Below are positions 11,231 to 22,390 of a DNA stretch of 64,000 nucleotides, one piece after another (position 1 is the stretch's first letter; the number at the start of each line of letters is the position of its first letter). Source of the stretch: Isoperla grammatica (lineage: Eukaryota > Arthropoda > Insecta > Plecoptera > Perlodidae); NCBI GenBank assembly GCA_945910005.1, contig CAMDTW010000511.1:1-64000 (forward strand), read 5' to 3'. The notes below the pieces were generated by a model. It did no database searches, was not told the DNA's origin, and worked only from the letters and a program-made list of their open reading frames with translations. Made by a program: the position numbers and the translations under genes.

Positions 11231-12860
11231 CAGTCTTGGGTAGTAGCACGCTACTTGTAGCATGCTACATTTTTCGTGTAGCGAGCCCTGTAGCGCGCTA
11301 CTTTTTTTATCACGCTAAATGTAGGTGTAGCATGCTACATTTTTTGTAGCTGTAGCGATAAAAGTAGCGCAACTTTTGTCGCTACTTTTAAAAACAGTTG
11401 TGCCAATTATTCTACAGTTCCGAGACGATATTTTTCCATTTTCACCATCACGAATATCAGTGGGAATAACACTGTTCATAATTTTTTGGCGTCTCATTTC
11501 ATATTGAACCGTTTCTCGGAAGGTCTTTGCCCTCCCCCTCACACTAGCCCACGAGGGATGGATGGACAATAACACTTGTCAACCGTTCAACCCTCTAATC
11601 TCATGTTTCCGACTTCGGGCACGTACGAGGTGCTGGATCGGGTGTTAACCTGCGACTAATTGCCATCTGGAACAGTCTTGTTCGTGTATTGGAGCTGGAC
11701 ACTGCACAGGGTTGGTTATTGCGTTTCTGTCGTAGTGCATCGGAATACCGAATATCGAAAAATAATATTTAATGTGACTGAAATACGTAGTCGTATTATG
11801 TATAATGTTGCGTCGTTACCGTGCGATTGTTTCGTTTGTATTAGCTTAGATTATAATCAATTACTGGTGTGTAGATACTAGATAGTAGATAATGCGTGCT
11901 CGTGTGTACTTTGGGACTGATGTAATTATCACCATGAATGTGTGTGTATGTGTTGAAAAGGTAGGCCTACTCGACTTATTGGCTAAATATGTCAACATTT
12001 CCCAGACGTCTACAGCTGCAATAGAAGGTAAAGAATAATATAGCCTATCATCGTATGTTATAATTATTATTTATTATTTTCCAGTTCCAGATATTTTAAA
12101 TAATTCGTGAAAGGACGTTTAAAGTACAAAATTAATTGCTTGAATAATCGTTGTTCTAGAAGAATAGAAAATGCATGATATAAGGCTCTTCAACATTAGT
12201 GATTACGAGTGCGATTAAAGAAATGTAAGGTGATTGACCGGGACCCATTGTAATCAATGTGCGTGGTGAATGAATAATAGTAAAACTGTAAAAGTGGCAA
12301 GCCATGTTCCACATGGCTCCGGTGTAACACGTGGGTAGATATTTTGTAAATGGGGGGGGTGTAAATAAGGGGGGGGGGGGTATGGTCATGTACAAACCCC
12401 CCCAAACCCGGCCTATACAGCTCTGGGTCGTCGCTGGGGTTGTTGTTTGTCTCAATGGTTTGTCTGACGTAGCGCAAGAGGAAAGAGGTACACGCGAAGG
12501 GAGTAGGGAAATAATAATATGCTCCAGACACATAAAAAGACATACTTCATTTGTCTGAAGGTTCCAGAGTACCTATTTTTCAGATCAAATCAAATGCTAG
12601 GTTACGAAAGCAAGTACGCGCTGCGTGGTGGCATATAAAACGAGAACGGCACGTTTTGAGACACAAAGATCGATAAAATCGTTAAAACGTCAATAAAAAC
12701 AAATGTAGCGTCAAAGTAGCGCGCTAAATTTTTTTCGTAGCGCCGATGTAGCGACGCTACATTTAAAATAAAGTAGCGAAAAAGTAGCGACGCTACTTTT
12801 TTTTGCCAAGTAGCGGTAGTTGTAGCATGCTACTTATTAAAAGTAGCGAACCCAAGACTG
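11231..12860. mobile_element. 1,630-bp non-autonomous hAT element
   Basis: The ends CAGTCTTGGGT / ACCCAAGACTG are inverted repeats flanked by the perfect 8-bp duplication GAAAATAT (11223-11230 and 12861-12868), the hAT signature. Both subterminal zones are packed with GTAGC/GCTAC and palindromic TAGCATGCTA motifs, typical of transposase-binding repeats. Internal DNA encodes no transposase. G-runs of at least seven occur at 12353-12380. A related, shorter element lies at 17162-17712. Confidence 0.9.
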
Positions 12861-13385
12861 GAAAATATACCGTTCCGTTGCCGTTAAAATAGAAAAAATG
12901 TAAGTTCAAATATTAAATTAATTACATAATAAAACGTAAATATATATTGTTTTAAATTGGGCTACTCAATTCTTAACATATACGCACCCTACGTGTCTCA
13001 TATTCTGTCGTGTTTCTTCGCTTATAAAATATGGAAACAGTTATTCACAGTTAAAAAGGTAGAAATTAGAATAACAGTGGATTTGTACTTTGTTGATGCT
13101 GCTTTTTCTCTGGTATGTGGGTGTCATCTACAACTCTTTTATTAAAAATCCCTCTCTTTGGGACTTTGGCCATACAATACATTATGGTTTTATTAAGAGA
13201 TGTAATCAGTCCTTCACTCTTATGGAGATAGGCTATATGGGGTGTTACATTTTCAGTATCTGACATGTGCGATAATTACATGACGGTTTTTGTACTATTG
13301 TGACATAAGTTCCTTTTTGTAGAAGCGTAACAAAATGTGTGCTGCTTTAAATGAATCAATCTTGAAACCCCTATAATAATTTCAG

Positions 13386-13531
13386 GCAGGGGTGAACACA
13401 CTATCGTCCCTGAATCCGTGATTGTGACTTCTGAGGACTTCAGAACAGCTGCCGTTGAACTTACACCATCTGTTTCTCAAGATGATCTCAAGTACTTCAG
13501 TCAACTTCACCAAAAACTGGTCCCTAGATGA
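13386..13531 (+). CDS. PEX6: PEX6, last coding exon
   Basis: After the acceptor TTTCAG the exon completes the codon left by the donor at 10027 and reads RGEHTIVPES, then VTSEDFRTAAVELTPSVS, then LKYFSQLHQKL, ending at TGA 13529-13531. The pattern of T.EDF..A...L.PSVS followed by L..Y matches the C-terminus of PEX6 proteins, where this helical tail packs against the AAA ring. Frame and phase agree with the preceding exon, which confirms the joint. The gene ends with a Pro-Arg terminus. Confidence 0.88.
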
Positions 13532-14030
13532 TAGCTGTTATAGTTTGATTCAGAAATGACTTCGGGTACCCGGAAACCGGTTCCAAACCAGTTCTATTTC
13601 AAACCGGTCCACATTTTGAAAATCGGTTCCATTTCTTCTATCCATTTTTTTACCCAACCATCCATAAATCTTTGGAAAATGAGTCAGTCCCGTGATTCTG
13701 CAGTCTATACTTACCTCCAGCCAGCAGAGCTTATACGTGTTTTCAAGGATGCACGGCCGGCCGGCATTGTTCAAACTTCAAAGGGAAGTTGATACACTTC
13801 CTTTTATTTTTGTATGACAATCGATTTTATGATTAAAAAAAGAAAAAGATTAAACTGGTTATGAACCGGACCCTGCAGAGCAGGATTCGGTTTTGAATTT
13901 TTAGACCCGAAATCATTCTGAGTTTGATTGTAGGAAGGTTAATATGATTATTGATAGCACAATGTGCAGTTGTAGGCATAATCTCTACATACCTTTCCCA
14001 ATAAACTCACTATAGCTAGCAATGATGATA
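13532..14030 (+). other. PEX6: PEX6 3' untranslated region, putative
   Basis: Most of this stretch is a MITE (13551-13920) sitting 19 bases after the stop codon. The first canonical AATAAA is at 14000-14005, so the mature 3' end may lie shortly after. That is inferred only from this signal. Confidence 0.45.
13551..13920. mobile_element. 370-bp hAT-like MITE in the PEX6 3' UTR
   Basis: The imperfect inverted ends are CAGAAATGACTTCGGGT and ACCCGAAATCATTCTG. They are flanked by AGTTTGATT on both sides (13542-13550 and 13921-13929), a duplication of 8 or 9 bp depending on where the border is drawn. The interior is rich in GGTTCC/AACCGG palindromes. No ORF belongs to it. Confidence 0.78.
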
Positions 14031-14517
14031 TAAATAGCAATGAGTGATGGGATCATGCACTTTGTAGAGTTGAAGACCATTTATTCATTTAAGGTTATTT
14101 TTGTTAAATCTAGAATTTTGTGTATATTGGTGCCATATTCAATTATAGTTTTTCTTGTTTAAAGGTCAAATTCACCAAGTTAAATACTAAGGATGTGCGA
14201 GTAGTACTTTATAGTCCGAATCGAGTATTGAGTCGAGCTGTCAACTACTCGCAAATATCGAGTTGAGTCGAATAGTAAATATGTAACAACATGGGCCCTA
14301 GTAAATCGTAAAATCATAATTTAGGCCTAGGTCTAATAATTACTACAAAATAACTCGACTAGGTCTAATAATTACTACAAAATAACTCGACTATTATGAA
14401 ACTTGTTCTAATCCATCATGTCATAGTTATGAATAATGCATATTCATTATTTATTGCTTACTAGGAAAATGTCACGATGTGGTCTGCGTTGACAGACCAA
14501 CAACCAAACATAAATTG

Positions 14518-14557
<40 letters not shown>

Positions 14558-15223
14558 TAGGCCCTAAATATTTTATAACAAGATGGTGGCATAGGTACTT
14601 ATAACTTTGAAACATTTGTAAAGTGGTAACAATTATATTTGGTCTGGTTTTACGAGAAATTATCTAAATCCGAAAAGAGGTTTAATCTTTTTAAATTAAA
14701 CCTGAACACAAGTCGACCACTGGTTTCCCCATTATTTTAAAGAACCGTACTCTACTATCTTGGTGATAATTTATTAACGATGCTACCAATCCAAGCATAG
14801 TTGGTTTTAAAATACAACTTAAAATACGACGTAAGTTTTCAGAGACTCCAGGCACATAGGCCTACTGCATCGAAATGGTTTTAAAAAATGAATTCATTTG
14901 TTTTTTTTAGTTTTTGTTGTTGTTGAGAATTTTGACATCATAAGTGGAGGGTAATTATTCAAATTTCGATGAATACGTGCCTTGAGTCTCTGAGAAATTC
15001 CGTAATATTTTAAATAAATTCAGGGTTAGAACTGTTTTTAAATCATCTAACACACTCCAGTCACGCGTTCACACATAAAGCCAGTGGATTCGGTTAAAGC
15101 CTAAAAAAATGTTGTTTAAAAAAAGACTGCCCTATGACGTACATATGCGAAATTGGGGGCCCTCGACATATACGGGTCAGTGAACACAAAAATTGTCTGC
15201 AAAAGAACAACAGTTTTTCATAA
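14031..15223. other. Intergenic, short repeats only
   Basis: It contains a 36-bp direct repeat (about 14325-14395, TCTAATAATTACTACAAAA twice) and a (TA)n microsatellite at 14519-14557. No coding sequence is recognised before the Penelope fragment. Confidence 0.5.
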
Positions 15224-15451
15224 CTGGCTAAACACAGCAGGACCCTGGGTCACAACATCGACTGGGAGAATGCTGTGGCTATAATGAAGGAGCAGGACAT
15301 GTTTAAAATTAAAATAAAAGAATCCGTGGCAATACGTTACTATGGCAACTCTATCAGCCAAGCCAGCTATACCTGGCCCCCAGTATGGGACCCAGTATTA
15401 AGCTACGAAATGGCCACCAGGAAGCGTCGCAGTACGCAACTCCAAGTCTAA
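15224..15451 (+). pseudogene. Penelope-like element, C-terminal fragment
   Basis: There are 75 codons after an in-frame stop at 15221. They include LAKHSRTLGHNIDWENA, then KIKIKESVAIR and WPPVWDPVLSYE, ending at TAA 15449. The order H..(T)xGH.IDW..A, then a basic KE segment, then a W.P..WDP tail resembles the region after the GIY-YIG nuclease core of Penelope-like elements. No reverse transcriptase remains upstream. The assignment rests on motif memory and could not be tested by a search. Confidence 0.6.
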
Positions 15452-15539
15452 TTGCAGCCAGCAACAACAGGGGGTGCAGCAGTCTCTAATGAACGCCAAC
15501 TACTCACCACTAGGGGCACAAGATCCACAACGCAGTTGT

Positions 15540-15895
15540 CCTCGGTCTGAGAAAGGAGTAGGAAGGGTACTCCGAAAATTACAATTTTTTAAAAAGTAAG
15601 TGACCTTGGTACAGTTTTACATTTGTGTGTATTTTAAATAAATACATATATATAAATATGTGTGTGTCACACGCAGAAACTTATTGACCCGGAATAAATG
15701 TTAAAAGACACACCACAATTTTATAAAACGGTACCAAGGTCACTTACTTAAAAAAAATGGTGAATTTTCAGAGTAACATGTTCCTACTCCTTCCTCAGAC
15801 CGAGGGCACCTGCGTCGAGGATTCTTATGCCCCTGGTGACAAAAAATGAAAATTCACCGGTTTTATAAAGTAAGTGACCTTGGTATCGTTTTATA
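15540..15895. repeat. 75-bp inverted repeat plus third copy, after the Penelope fragment
   Basis: A segment from CCTCGGTCTGAGAAAGGAG to GTAAGTGACCTTGGTAC (15540-15612) recurs inverted at about 15729-15806. The GTAAGTGACCTTGGTA part appears a third time, direct, at about 15868. This may be the repeated 3' region of the Penelope-like element, as these elements often carry pseudo-LTRs. Confidence 0.7.
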
Positions 15896-16377
15896 ATTGT
15901 GGTGTGTGTTTTAACTTTTAACATATATATTGTGGTGCGCCACTGGTTGTGTAGTTCCCAGGGCCACCACCATCCCTTGCCTGTACGACGGTGTCGGGGA
16001 GGAGATTGGCGGGAAGGTGGCTGCAGCCTTCGGTGGCCGAGGAGTGTTGTTGGTTTCGAGTTATTTTTGTGTACGAGATTGGGCGCCAGTGGGTCCCTCT
16101 TCAATAGTTGGCTTGTATGTACTAAGACCACGGTAGTGGCAACGACCGTATTGTAGTTTAGTCCAGAATAGACAGTTATATATATTAGTGATGTAAAATG
16201 CTCGAGCATTTTCTTTTGGAGAATATTCTCGAGCATATTCTCGAGAATATTCTGGAGCACGAGCATTTTCCGAGCATATTCTAAAAACTTTATTTCTGCA
16301 TAATATAATTGCACGTTATTGTAATAAGAATAATAAATAGCCCTTAAAATAATAATAATACAGATATGATAATAATA
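15896..16377. other. Intergenic with a palindromic cluster
   Basis: At 16190-16290 the motifs GCTCGAGCAT and GAGAATATTCTC recur in both directions, forming overlapping small hairpins. They may be one end of an undefined DNA transposon. No gene is recognised here. Confidence 0.4.
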
Positions 16378-16379
16378 AT

Positions 16380-16431
<52 letters not shown>

Positions 16432-16460
16432 TAATAATAATAATAATAATAATTATTATT
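16378..16460. repeat. (AAT)n microsatellite
   Basis: A nearly uninterrupted AAT trinucleotide repeat. Confidence 0.95.
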
Positions 16461-16589
16461 AAGTAAGATTCAACATCTCAAATTATAGAGATTTTGACAA
16501 AAACAATTAAAAGTAATTTACTATTTTCGGAACTAACTTTTTTCAAATAAACTTAATTTGAAAAAGTTACGATATCTATAGATACCTTC

Positions 16590-16883
16590 ACCTTAAGGAT
16601 TTTACTTACATCCACCATTAAATCAATCAAAGTAGCCTATGAGAGGTAGCTGTGTGCTGTGTAGGTTGTAGGGGCAGTATAACAAGGTTACATGATTCGA
16701 AAATTGTGGTTAGATGTTTTGTCTGTATGATTTGGAAGTTGAAGGCTGCTATTAAAATCTGCCATTACAATAACATGTTCATAATGCGGTAACCAAGCTG
16801 AGTGAATTTTCAAAATCGGTAAGAAATCCGATCTTGCGAGGGCGATTCACTACCGCTAAGGGAACTTTCTGATCTGATGAAAA

Positions 16884-16935
<52 letters not shown>
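16590..16935 (-). pseudogene. LINE fragment (same family as 42614-46300), minus strand
   Basis: Read on the minus strand it matches the endonuclease region of the LINE at 42670-43960 at high identity: the Tyr-Arg/Pro-rich segment, the GDFN motif (decayed to ADFN here) and the following TAC-rich stretch. It starts at a (CT)n tract (GA on the plus strand, about 16888-16935), just as the other copy does. It carries an uninterrupted GCCCCTAC where the other copy has a hAT insertion, so it shows the pre-insertion state. It is truncated at both ends. Confidence 0.85.
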
Positions 16936-16939
<4 letters not shown>

Positions 16940-17161
16940 TTGATTGATTGATTGATTAATGATTGATAAATGTCTTTTTTGATGGCGGGATTAATGCCTG
17001 TTAAGCATTCTCTTCCATCCAACCATGTTTCAAATACATAAACATAGACTTTAGGCACAACATTATTAATTTTTAATCCTAGAAAGATGAAACATCGAAA
17101 GTATGAGTATTTAATATATAGTCAACTTAAATACAATTATGTTATAAACATGTAATATATG

Positions 17162-17712
17162 CAGTGTTGTTAAGTAACGCGCTACAAGTAGCGCGCTACT
17201 TGTAGCATGTTACTTTTTTTGGTAGCGAGACTGGTAGCGCGCTACATTTGAAAATGCAGTAAAGTAGCGAGTAGCAAGCTACTATATACGAGTATTTGTA
17301 GCGAAAAGTAGCCGCTACTCTATTTTCGCAATAAACAAACACACGTTTGTTTCGCCCGCCACAATTCCCACCGTCACAGGTTCGGAATGACGACTGACAT
17401 TGGCTTTCTTGCTCTATAGTCCCAACACCGCCTCCCCAGCACTGAGTTTCCTGTTTCACCCCGTGAGCTGTGAGATGAGTATGACTCACTTCCGGACCTT
17501 ATCGCCGTTTTCAATAAATAGTACGTACTCTTGGTCCTTTATAAAAAATGAAAGTAGCTGTAAAGTAGCGTCACTACTTTTTTTGAGTAGCGGTACAAGT
17601 AGCGAGCTACTTATCAAAATACATTAGCTGCAAAGTAGCTAAGTTACTTTCAAAGATTAAGTAGCTGTAGCTGTAACAGTGCTACTTTTAAAAAGTAGCT
17701 TTAACAACACTG
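17162..17712. mobile_element. 551-bp non-autonomous hAT element
   Basis: The ends CAGTGTTGTTAA / TTAACAACACTG are flanked by the perfect 8-bp duplication AATATATG (17154-17161 and 17713-17720). The body is built of GTAGC/GCTAC motifs like the larger element at 11231-12860, so both may respond to the same transposase. No coding sequence. Confidence 0.92.
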
Positions 17713-17791
17713 AATATATGTAATAAGTAATAACACATATTGAGAGTTATAGTAATGTTATTATTAAAAATAGTAATAATAGTTATAATAA

Positions 17792-18018
17792 TAATTTTTT
17801 TTTTTTTTTTTTTTTTTTACGGCTGGCCATGCCTGACGCTTCCCTCATGTTAACTTCCTCCGGCTCCTCCTCTTCACTTTCTTCTTCCTCTGCTCTTTCT
17901 ACAAATTCTGTCCATACTTTTCTATCTTCCCACCATCGGTCCCGATTGACCTCTTCCCAAGTTGCATTTCTTCTTTCCACGTCCATTGCTATCACTTCTT
18001 CCCACCTCAGTCTTGGTC

Positions 18019-18019
<1 letters not shown>
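17792..18019 (-). pseudogene. Possible LINE 3' end with poly-A tail, minus strand
   Basis: On the minus strand the frame reads RPRLRWEEVIAMDVERRNA and then WWEDRKVWTEFV before a Glu-rich tail. That resembles the RP..RW..(V)..D...R......DR..W pattern closing many non-LTR reverse transcriptases. It runs straight into an A-run (T-run on the plus strand, 17792-17818), consistent with a retrotransposed 3' end. It is bounded on the other side by an AAT microsatellite. No RT core is present. Confidence 0.45.
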
Positions 18020-18116
<97 letters not shown>

Positions 18117-18161
18117 TAATAATAATAATAATAATAATAATATTAATAACAACAACAATAA

Positions 18162-18229
<68 letters not shown>
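18019..18229. repeat. (AAT)n microsatellite, about 210 bp
   Basis: Long AAT repeat with rare AAC and AAA interruptions. Open frames through it (poly-Asn, poly-Ile, poly-Leu) are artefacts. Confidence 0.97.
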
Positions 18230-18230
<1 letters not shown>

Positions 18231-18235
18231 ACACG

Positions 18236-19018
18236 AAGACAACGCAAATAAGATCATATCATTATGCAGTGTATACTATGAACAAGTACTAATAAGACAG
18301 TAACGACTGAAGTTGAACAAGGTACCTCATGGAAATACTTGACATTACATCTGTATTGTCCGTATAACATGTAAACACCGACTTTGGCCAAGATTGATGA
18401 CTGTTTAAACTAGTAACATGTGATTAGTGAAGTTAAATAAGGTAGACACATGGAAATACTTGACATTACGTCCGTATAACATGTTAACGCCGGTTTTGAC
18501 CGAGATTGTATGATTGTGATACATTCAATAAAATAATAATAATAAAACATACCAAAAAACATTTAGAACTAGTTTAAACTTATGAGAGTGAATCCTTCGA
18601 GACAACATCCATCCTGACATGGTTTTCCATTGTCCATAGAGTAGAATTACTAGGATGGCATCGAGAAATCGGCCACGACCGTACACACAGTAACACGACG
18701 CAAAGAAGACAACGCAAATAAGATCATATCATTAATTATGCAGTGTATACTATGAACAAGTACTAATAAGACAGTAACGACTGAAGTTGAACAAGGTACC
18801 TCATGGAAATACTTGACATTACCTACATCTGTACCGTATAACATGTAAACACCGGCTTTGACCGAGATTGATGACTGTTTAAACTAGTAACATGTGATTA
18901 GTGAAGTTAAATAAGGTATAGACACATGGAAATACTTGACATTACGTCCGTATAACATGTTAAAGCCGGTTATGACCGAGATTGTATGATTGTGATACAT
19001 TCAATAAAATAATAATAA
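18236..19018. repeat. Direct duplication of a ~300-bp segment
   Basis: A segment starting GAAGACAACGCAAATAAGATC and ending near TCAATAAAATAATAATAA occurs at 18236-18545 and again at about 18706-19018 with few differences. Each copy also has an internal tandem of the CATGGAAATACTTGACATTAC block. The intervening 160 bp are unrelated. Both copies end at an AAT microsatellite, which suggests duplication mediated by, or spread with, that tract. Confidence 0.88.
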
Positions 19019-19818
19019 TAATTATGATAATAATAATAAAAATAATAATAATAATAATTCCATCAATTTCTTCTGCACTTGGATAGTCATCATCTTTACA
19101 AAAGGGAGATGAAGCATTTCCTTTGAGCCAGGGGCGGACAGGCCCACCGGGCAACCGGGCAAATGCCCGGTGGCCTGCCTGTTTTGGCCCAAATTTGGCC
19201 TGGTCCGACTGGAACAGGCATAAACTAAACTGCCTGGCGCCGGCGGTAAGTTGCCGCGCTGGCGGCGCTGCCCACCGTGTACCTGTGAGTGAAGAAAACC
19301 CTAATCTACTAATAACAATCAGATAGTGGTGTGCGCTGCCCGGCATAGGCGTGCGCAGGAGGGGGCAGTTTCCCCCCCCCCATTAGGATAGGTGTTTTTT
19401 TTTTTTTTTTTGCAGAATGAGGCATTAGATTGGAAAATCATATTTAGTGGCGCTTTGCTCGCAAGTCACAACACAGTAGAAATGTCTATAAATATATTCC
19501 TCCAACTTTCACTGTTTCTCCAACTGTCTTGCCCGTTTGGACCGGGAAAGAATAGGTCCAGGGACAGTGCCTGTCGTAAGAGGTGACACAAATGATGACG
19601 TTTATGACATAATGGTTCTAATTTTATCTGAAGTCCTAGATTGGTTTGACTTTGGAATGAGCTGACCGGAGTCAACATCACCTGTTGCCCTAACACCAAA
19701 ATTTTGGCTTTGTGACTGACCACTATACCATCACTTTGTAACAATGATATCACCTGTGATATCACTGATAAAATTAAACCATTCAACAGACAACCTGTAC
19801 TCCTCCTAAAACGCTTAA

Positions 19819-21336
19819 AGGCATATTGTCACATGAAACAAAGTATTTTTTATTCACAATTAGACATTGAAAAAATAAGAAAACCGCGGTGTATGACATC
19901 CATGGACGATGCCTACCCGCCGTACAACGGTTTGTTTTGTTGCGCGCCCCGAGGCATGTGACGTCAGTGACTATAAAGAGCTGAGCGAGCGCCAGGCGAG
20001 GGTCGCACGGAAGAATGACTGACCACCCGCACCATTCAGTTAAGGGTTGACATTCGATCTGGTTGGATGGTTTGCTCTTGTGTCTTATATACAAACACAG
20101 TGTCACTGTCATTCTATAAAGTTTCTCTCGTGATGTTATTTTAAAAACTTTTTAGTGCCAATGATTGATATAATAGTCGTGTAGTACGAGTGTTTGTCAA
20201 ACAGTATAAGGGCGTGGAGTTTTTTGTATTTATCCTACCTAAGATTATGCCTGCGATTGTGTAAATATTGTGTGTATATTCTCAAGTGTAATATGGTGTA
20301 TATATTCATGTTTTAATTAAATCGGTAAACATGGTGCTAGCGTGTTGTGTGTACGGATGCTATAACACATTTTTAGCTTCAAGTGGCATATCGTTTCACC
20401 GTTTCCCGAACAGGGATAAATCTCCAGTGAGCTTAAAAAACTGGGTGACGAAAATTAAACGGGATAACTTTATACCAACTAGGTATACCCGTATATGTTC
20501 CGAACATTTCGTTGAAGAAGACTACGAAATTTCTAATACTTAAAAAATGAAATTAATGCCAAATGTGAAACCGAAACGTGAACTAAAGAAATGTGCAGTA
20601 CCATCTTTAAAGTTGAGGGGTAGTTTTGAGAACTCATTAAAAAAAAAACGAATGTCATCGTACATTGAAACTAAAAACAAACGAGATTTGATTGAAAACA
20701 TTATCGACCAAAGTGCGACAAAACCACAATTTGCTTGACGTCTCCCGCCACTGTTGTCGATCGTTTTCGCACGTGGAGTGTAGCAACAGCTGTTGTCTTG
20801 CCGTGTTCAGGGAATGGATATTAATTATGTGTTGGAATGCGTCGTGAATAGTAATACAATCAAAATGATCGCGCACACTTGTAATTTTGTCAGACTCGTG
20901 ACAACATAATGACTCTATGTCCGTGTCCATGGAAATACACTCGTTACAAGTACACCAGTCGATATTTCCTTTCCGACCGCTGAATGTTTTAAGCCAGGCT
21001 TCTTTCTCCCCCTGTTTCCTTTGATTTTCCAATTGTTCTCCTTCTGTGTAATTTGGCTCAAAACTGTAGGGAGACAGGCCAAGCATCTTGCGCTATGGGC
21101 AGGCTTCAACTAAACAGCACGCGGGCCGCCGTTGATGCGCGAGGCAGGCACGCGGTAGCCAGACAGCTTATAGTCAGTGACGTCACGCGGGTGACGTCAT
21201 CCCGCAAATAATATTTTACAAAATTGCTTATTACTCGGCTAAATATGGACCGATTTCTTTACTTTTTTTTTCTAAATTCCTCAAACAATTTGAGTTTATA
21301 CATATGTTACCAACAATGCCATGTGACAATATGCCT
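19819..21336 (+). mobile_element. 1,518-bp Kolobok-like element with THAP coding remnant
   Basis: Perfect 17-bp inverted ends AGGCATATTGTCACATG are flanked by TTAA (19815-19818 and 21337-21340). It contains a THAP zinc-finger frame. TTAA target plus ends starting AGG plus a THAP domain is the combination known for the Kolobok superfamily, whereas piggyBac shares the TTAA but not THAP. The catalytic transposase core is absent, so this copy is non-autonomous. It sits wholly inside the hAT at 19129-22038 and is therefore younger. Confidence 0.85.
20331..20738 (+). pseudogene. THAP-domain protein of the Kolobok-like element, broken by one stop
   Basis: The first 70 codons encode a THAP zinc finger: the Cys pair in CCVYGC, FHRFP, the invariant Trp in LKNWV, and CSEHF as the second Cys/His pair. 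This is a sequence-specific DNA-binding module. A TAA at 20541-20543 then interrupts the frame, and the same frame resumes (20547-20738) with KKCAVPSLKL, which matches the AVPTIF-type box closing THAP domains, followed by a Lys-rich segment. The stop therefore falls inside the domain. No RNase H-like transposase follows, so the product would be at best a truncated DNA-binding protein. Confidence 0.85.
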
Positions 21337-22390
21337 TTAAAAGCACATTAAAAAGCGCCCGTTTTAAAAAAATCACCTGCGGCGCTTTTTTGTAGTGGGT
21401 ATCCCCCCCACACCTGGAGGGTGTGGGGCGCCGCCGGGAAGTACTTTAGCCGGGAATTTATTGTGCCCCCCCATTGATCAACCTCTGTGCACGCCCCAGC
21501 GCTGCAGTCCCTCCCACAGAACAATGTAAGTTTTTGCTGACAATTTTATATTCTTTACCAATTATGTATAAGACTATGTTACTGTTAAGAAGATATAGAT
21601 TTCACGATAAACTTTCGCTTTCCATTGTCGATAATATACTCAAAAATCAATGGGCTTACATGTGCAAGTTTGAAATTTAAATTTCTTTAAATCCTCCCCC
21701 CCACCCCCCCTTCCGTTACGATATTGCAAGGTTTAAATTACATTGTAGAATCGTTGGATTTCGGTGTAACTTGATCTCATTCTCATCAGTCGTTAGACAG
21801 TGTTCCAATCTTCTTGCAGGTGTTTTTCTACTTTTAACCGTCGAAAACTATAGTATTTCGGTAGTGCATTCAGCCTGCTATGTTTTTTCTAAAACGCACC
21901 AAATGCCTTTTAAAAGCCTGATTTGAAAAAATTTCGCCTGCGGCGCTGTTGTTGGGGGGGCCATGGCCCCCCAAACCCCCCGTGCCTGGCCTCACCAAAA
22001 GTTTGCCCGGCCTGGAATTTTTTCCCAGTCCGCCCCTGCTTTGAGCTTCTGTTTAATAGTAGGTGGGCATTGTTTGCATTTCACCAAATGATAGGTCATT
22101 CATGTGGCATGTTTGGTATATAGTGCATTGCAAAATTTGCACTTGTACTTGCATTGCTCCAAAGTGTTGCGCAATATTTCCATACGTCACGTTTAGGTTT
22201 AGTTTTCCCCATTTTGCCACCTACTGTTATATTTGTACCGGTATCTACAGATGTGTGAAGAACTGTCAATGCACTAGCTCTTCCCCCAGCCACTCACTCG
22301 GACCAAGCAAACCCCGGGACTGCCAATCAGCACTCCTCTGACTCGAAACCCCCGCCCATCCTCTTATACAATATCGAGAACTATTCCTCT

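Larger units (their letters stand above)
10028..13385 (+). other. PEX6: Last intron of PEX6, loaded with transposons
   Basis: The intron runs from GTAAGA to TTTCAG. It contains a LINE-like 3' tail split by a TTAA-flanked MITE and a 1,630-bp hAT element. About 10400-10700 is T-rich low-complexity DNA. No extra exon is recognised. Confidence 0.75.
19129..22038. mobile_element. 2,910-bp hAT-type element, host of a nested Kolobok-like insertion
   Basis: The ends CAGGGGCGGAC / GTCCGCCCCTG are inverted repeats flanked by the perfect 8-bp duplication CTTTGAGC (19121-19128 and 22039-22046). Without the nested element (19819-21336 plus TTAA) it would be about 1.39 kb. It codes for nothing recognisable. 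Inside it, ends resembling GGCGTGCGCAG / TGCACGCC near 19344 and 21500 may mark another nested hAT with a poorly conserved duplication around GCGCTGC. Confidence 0.92.

Noticed and set aside
18019..18229. Poly-Asn, poly-Ile and poly-Leu open frames
   Set aside because: They are the six frames of an AAT microsatellite and lack any other coding evidence. The same applies at 31678-31907 and 34842-35092.
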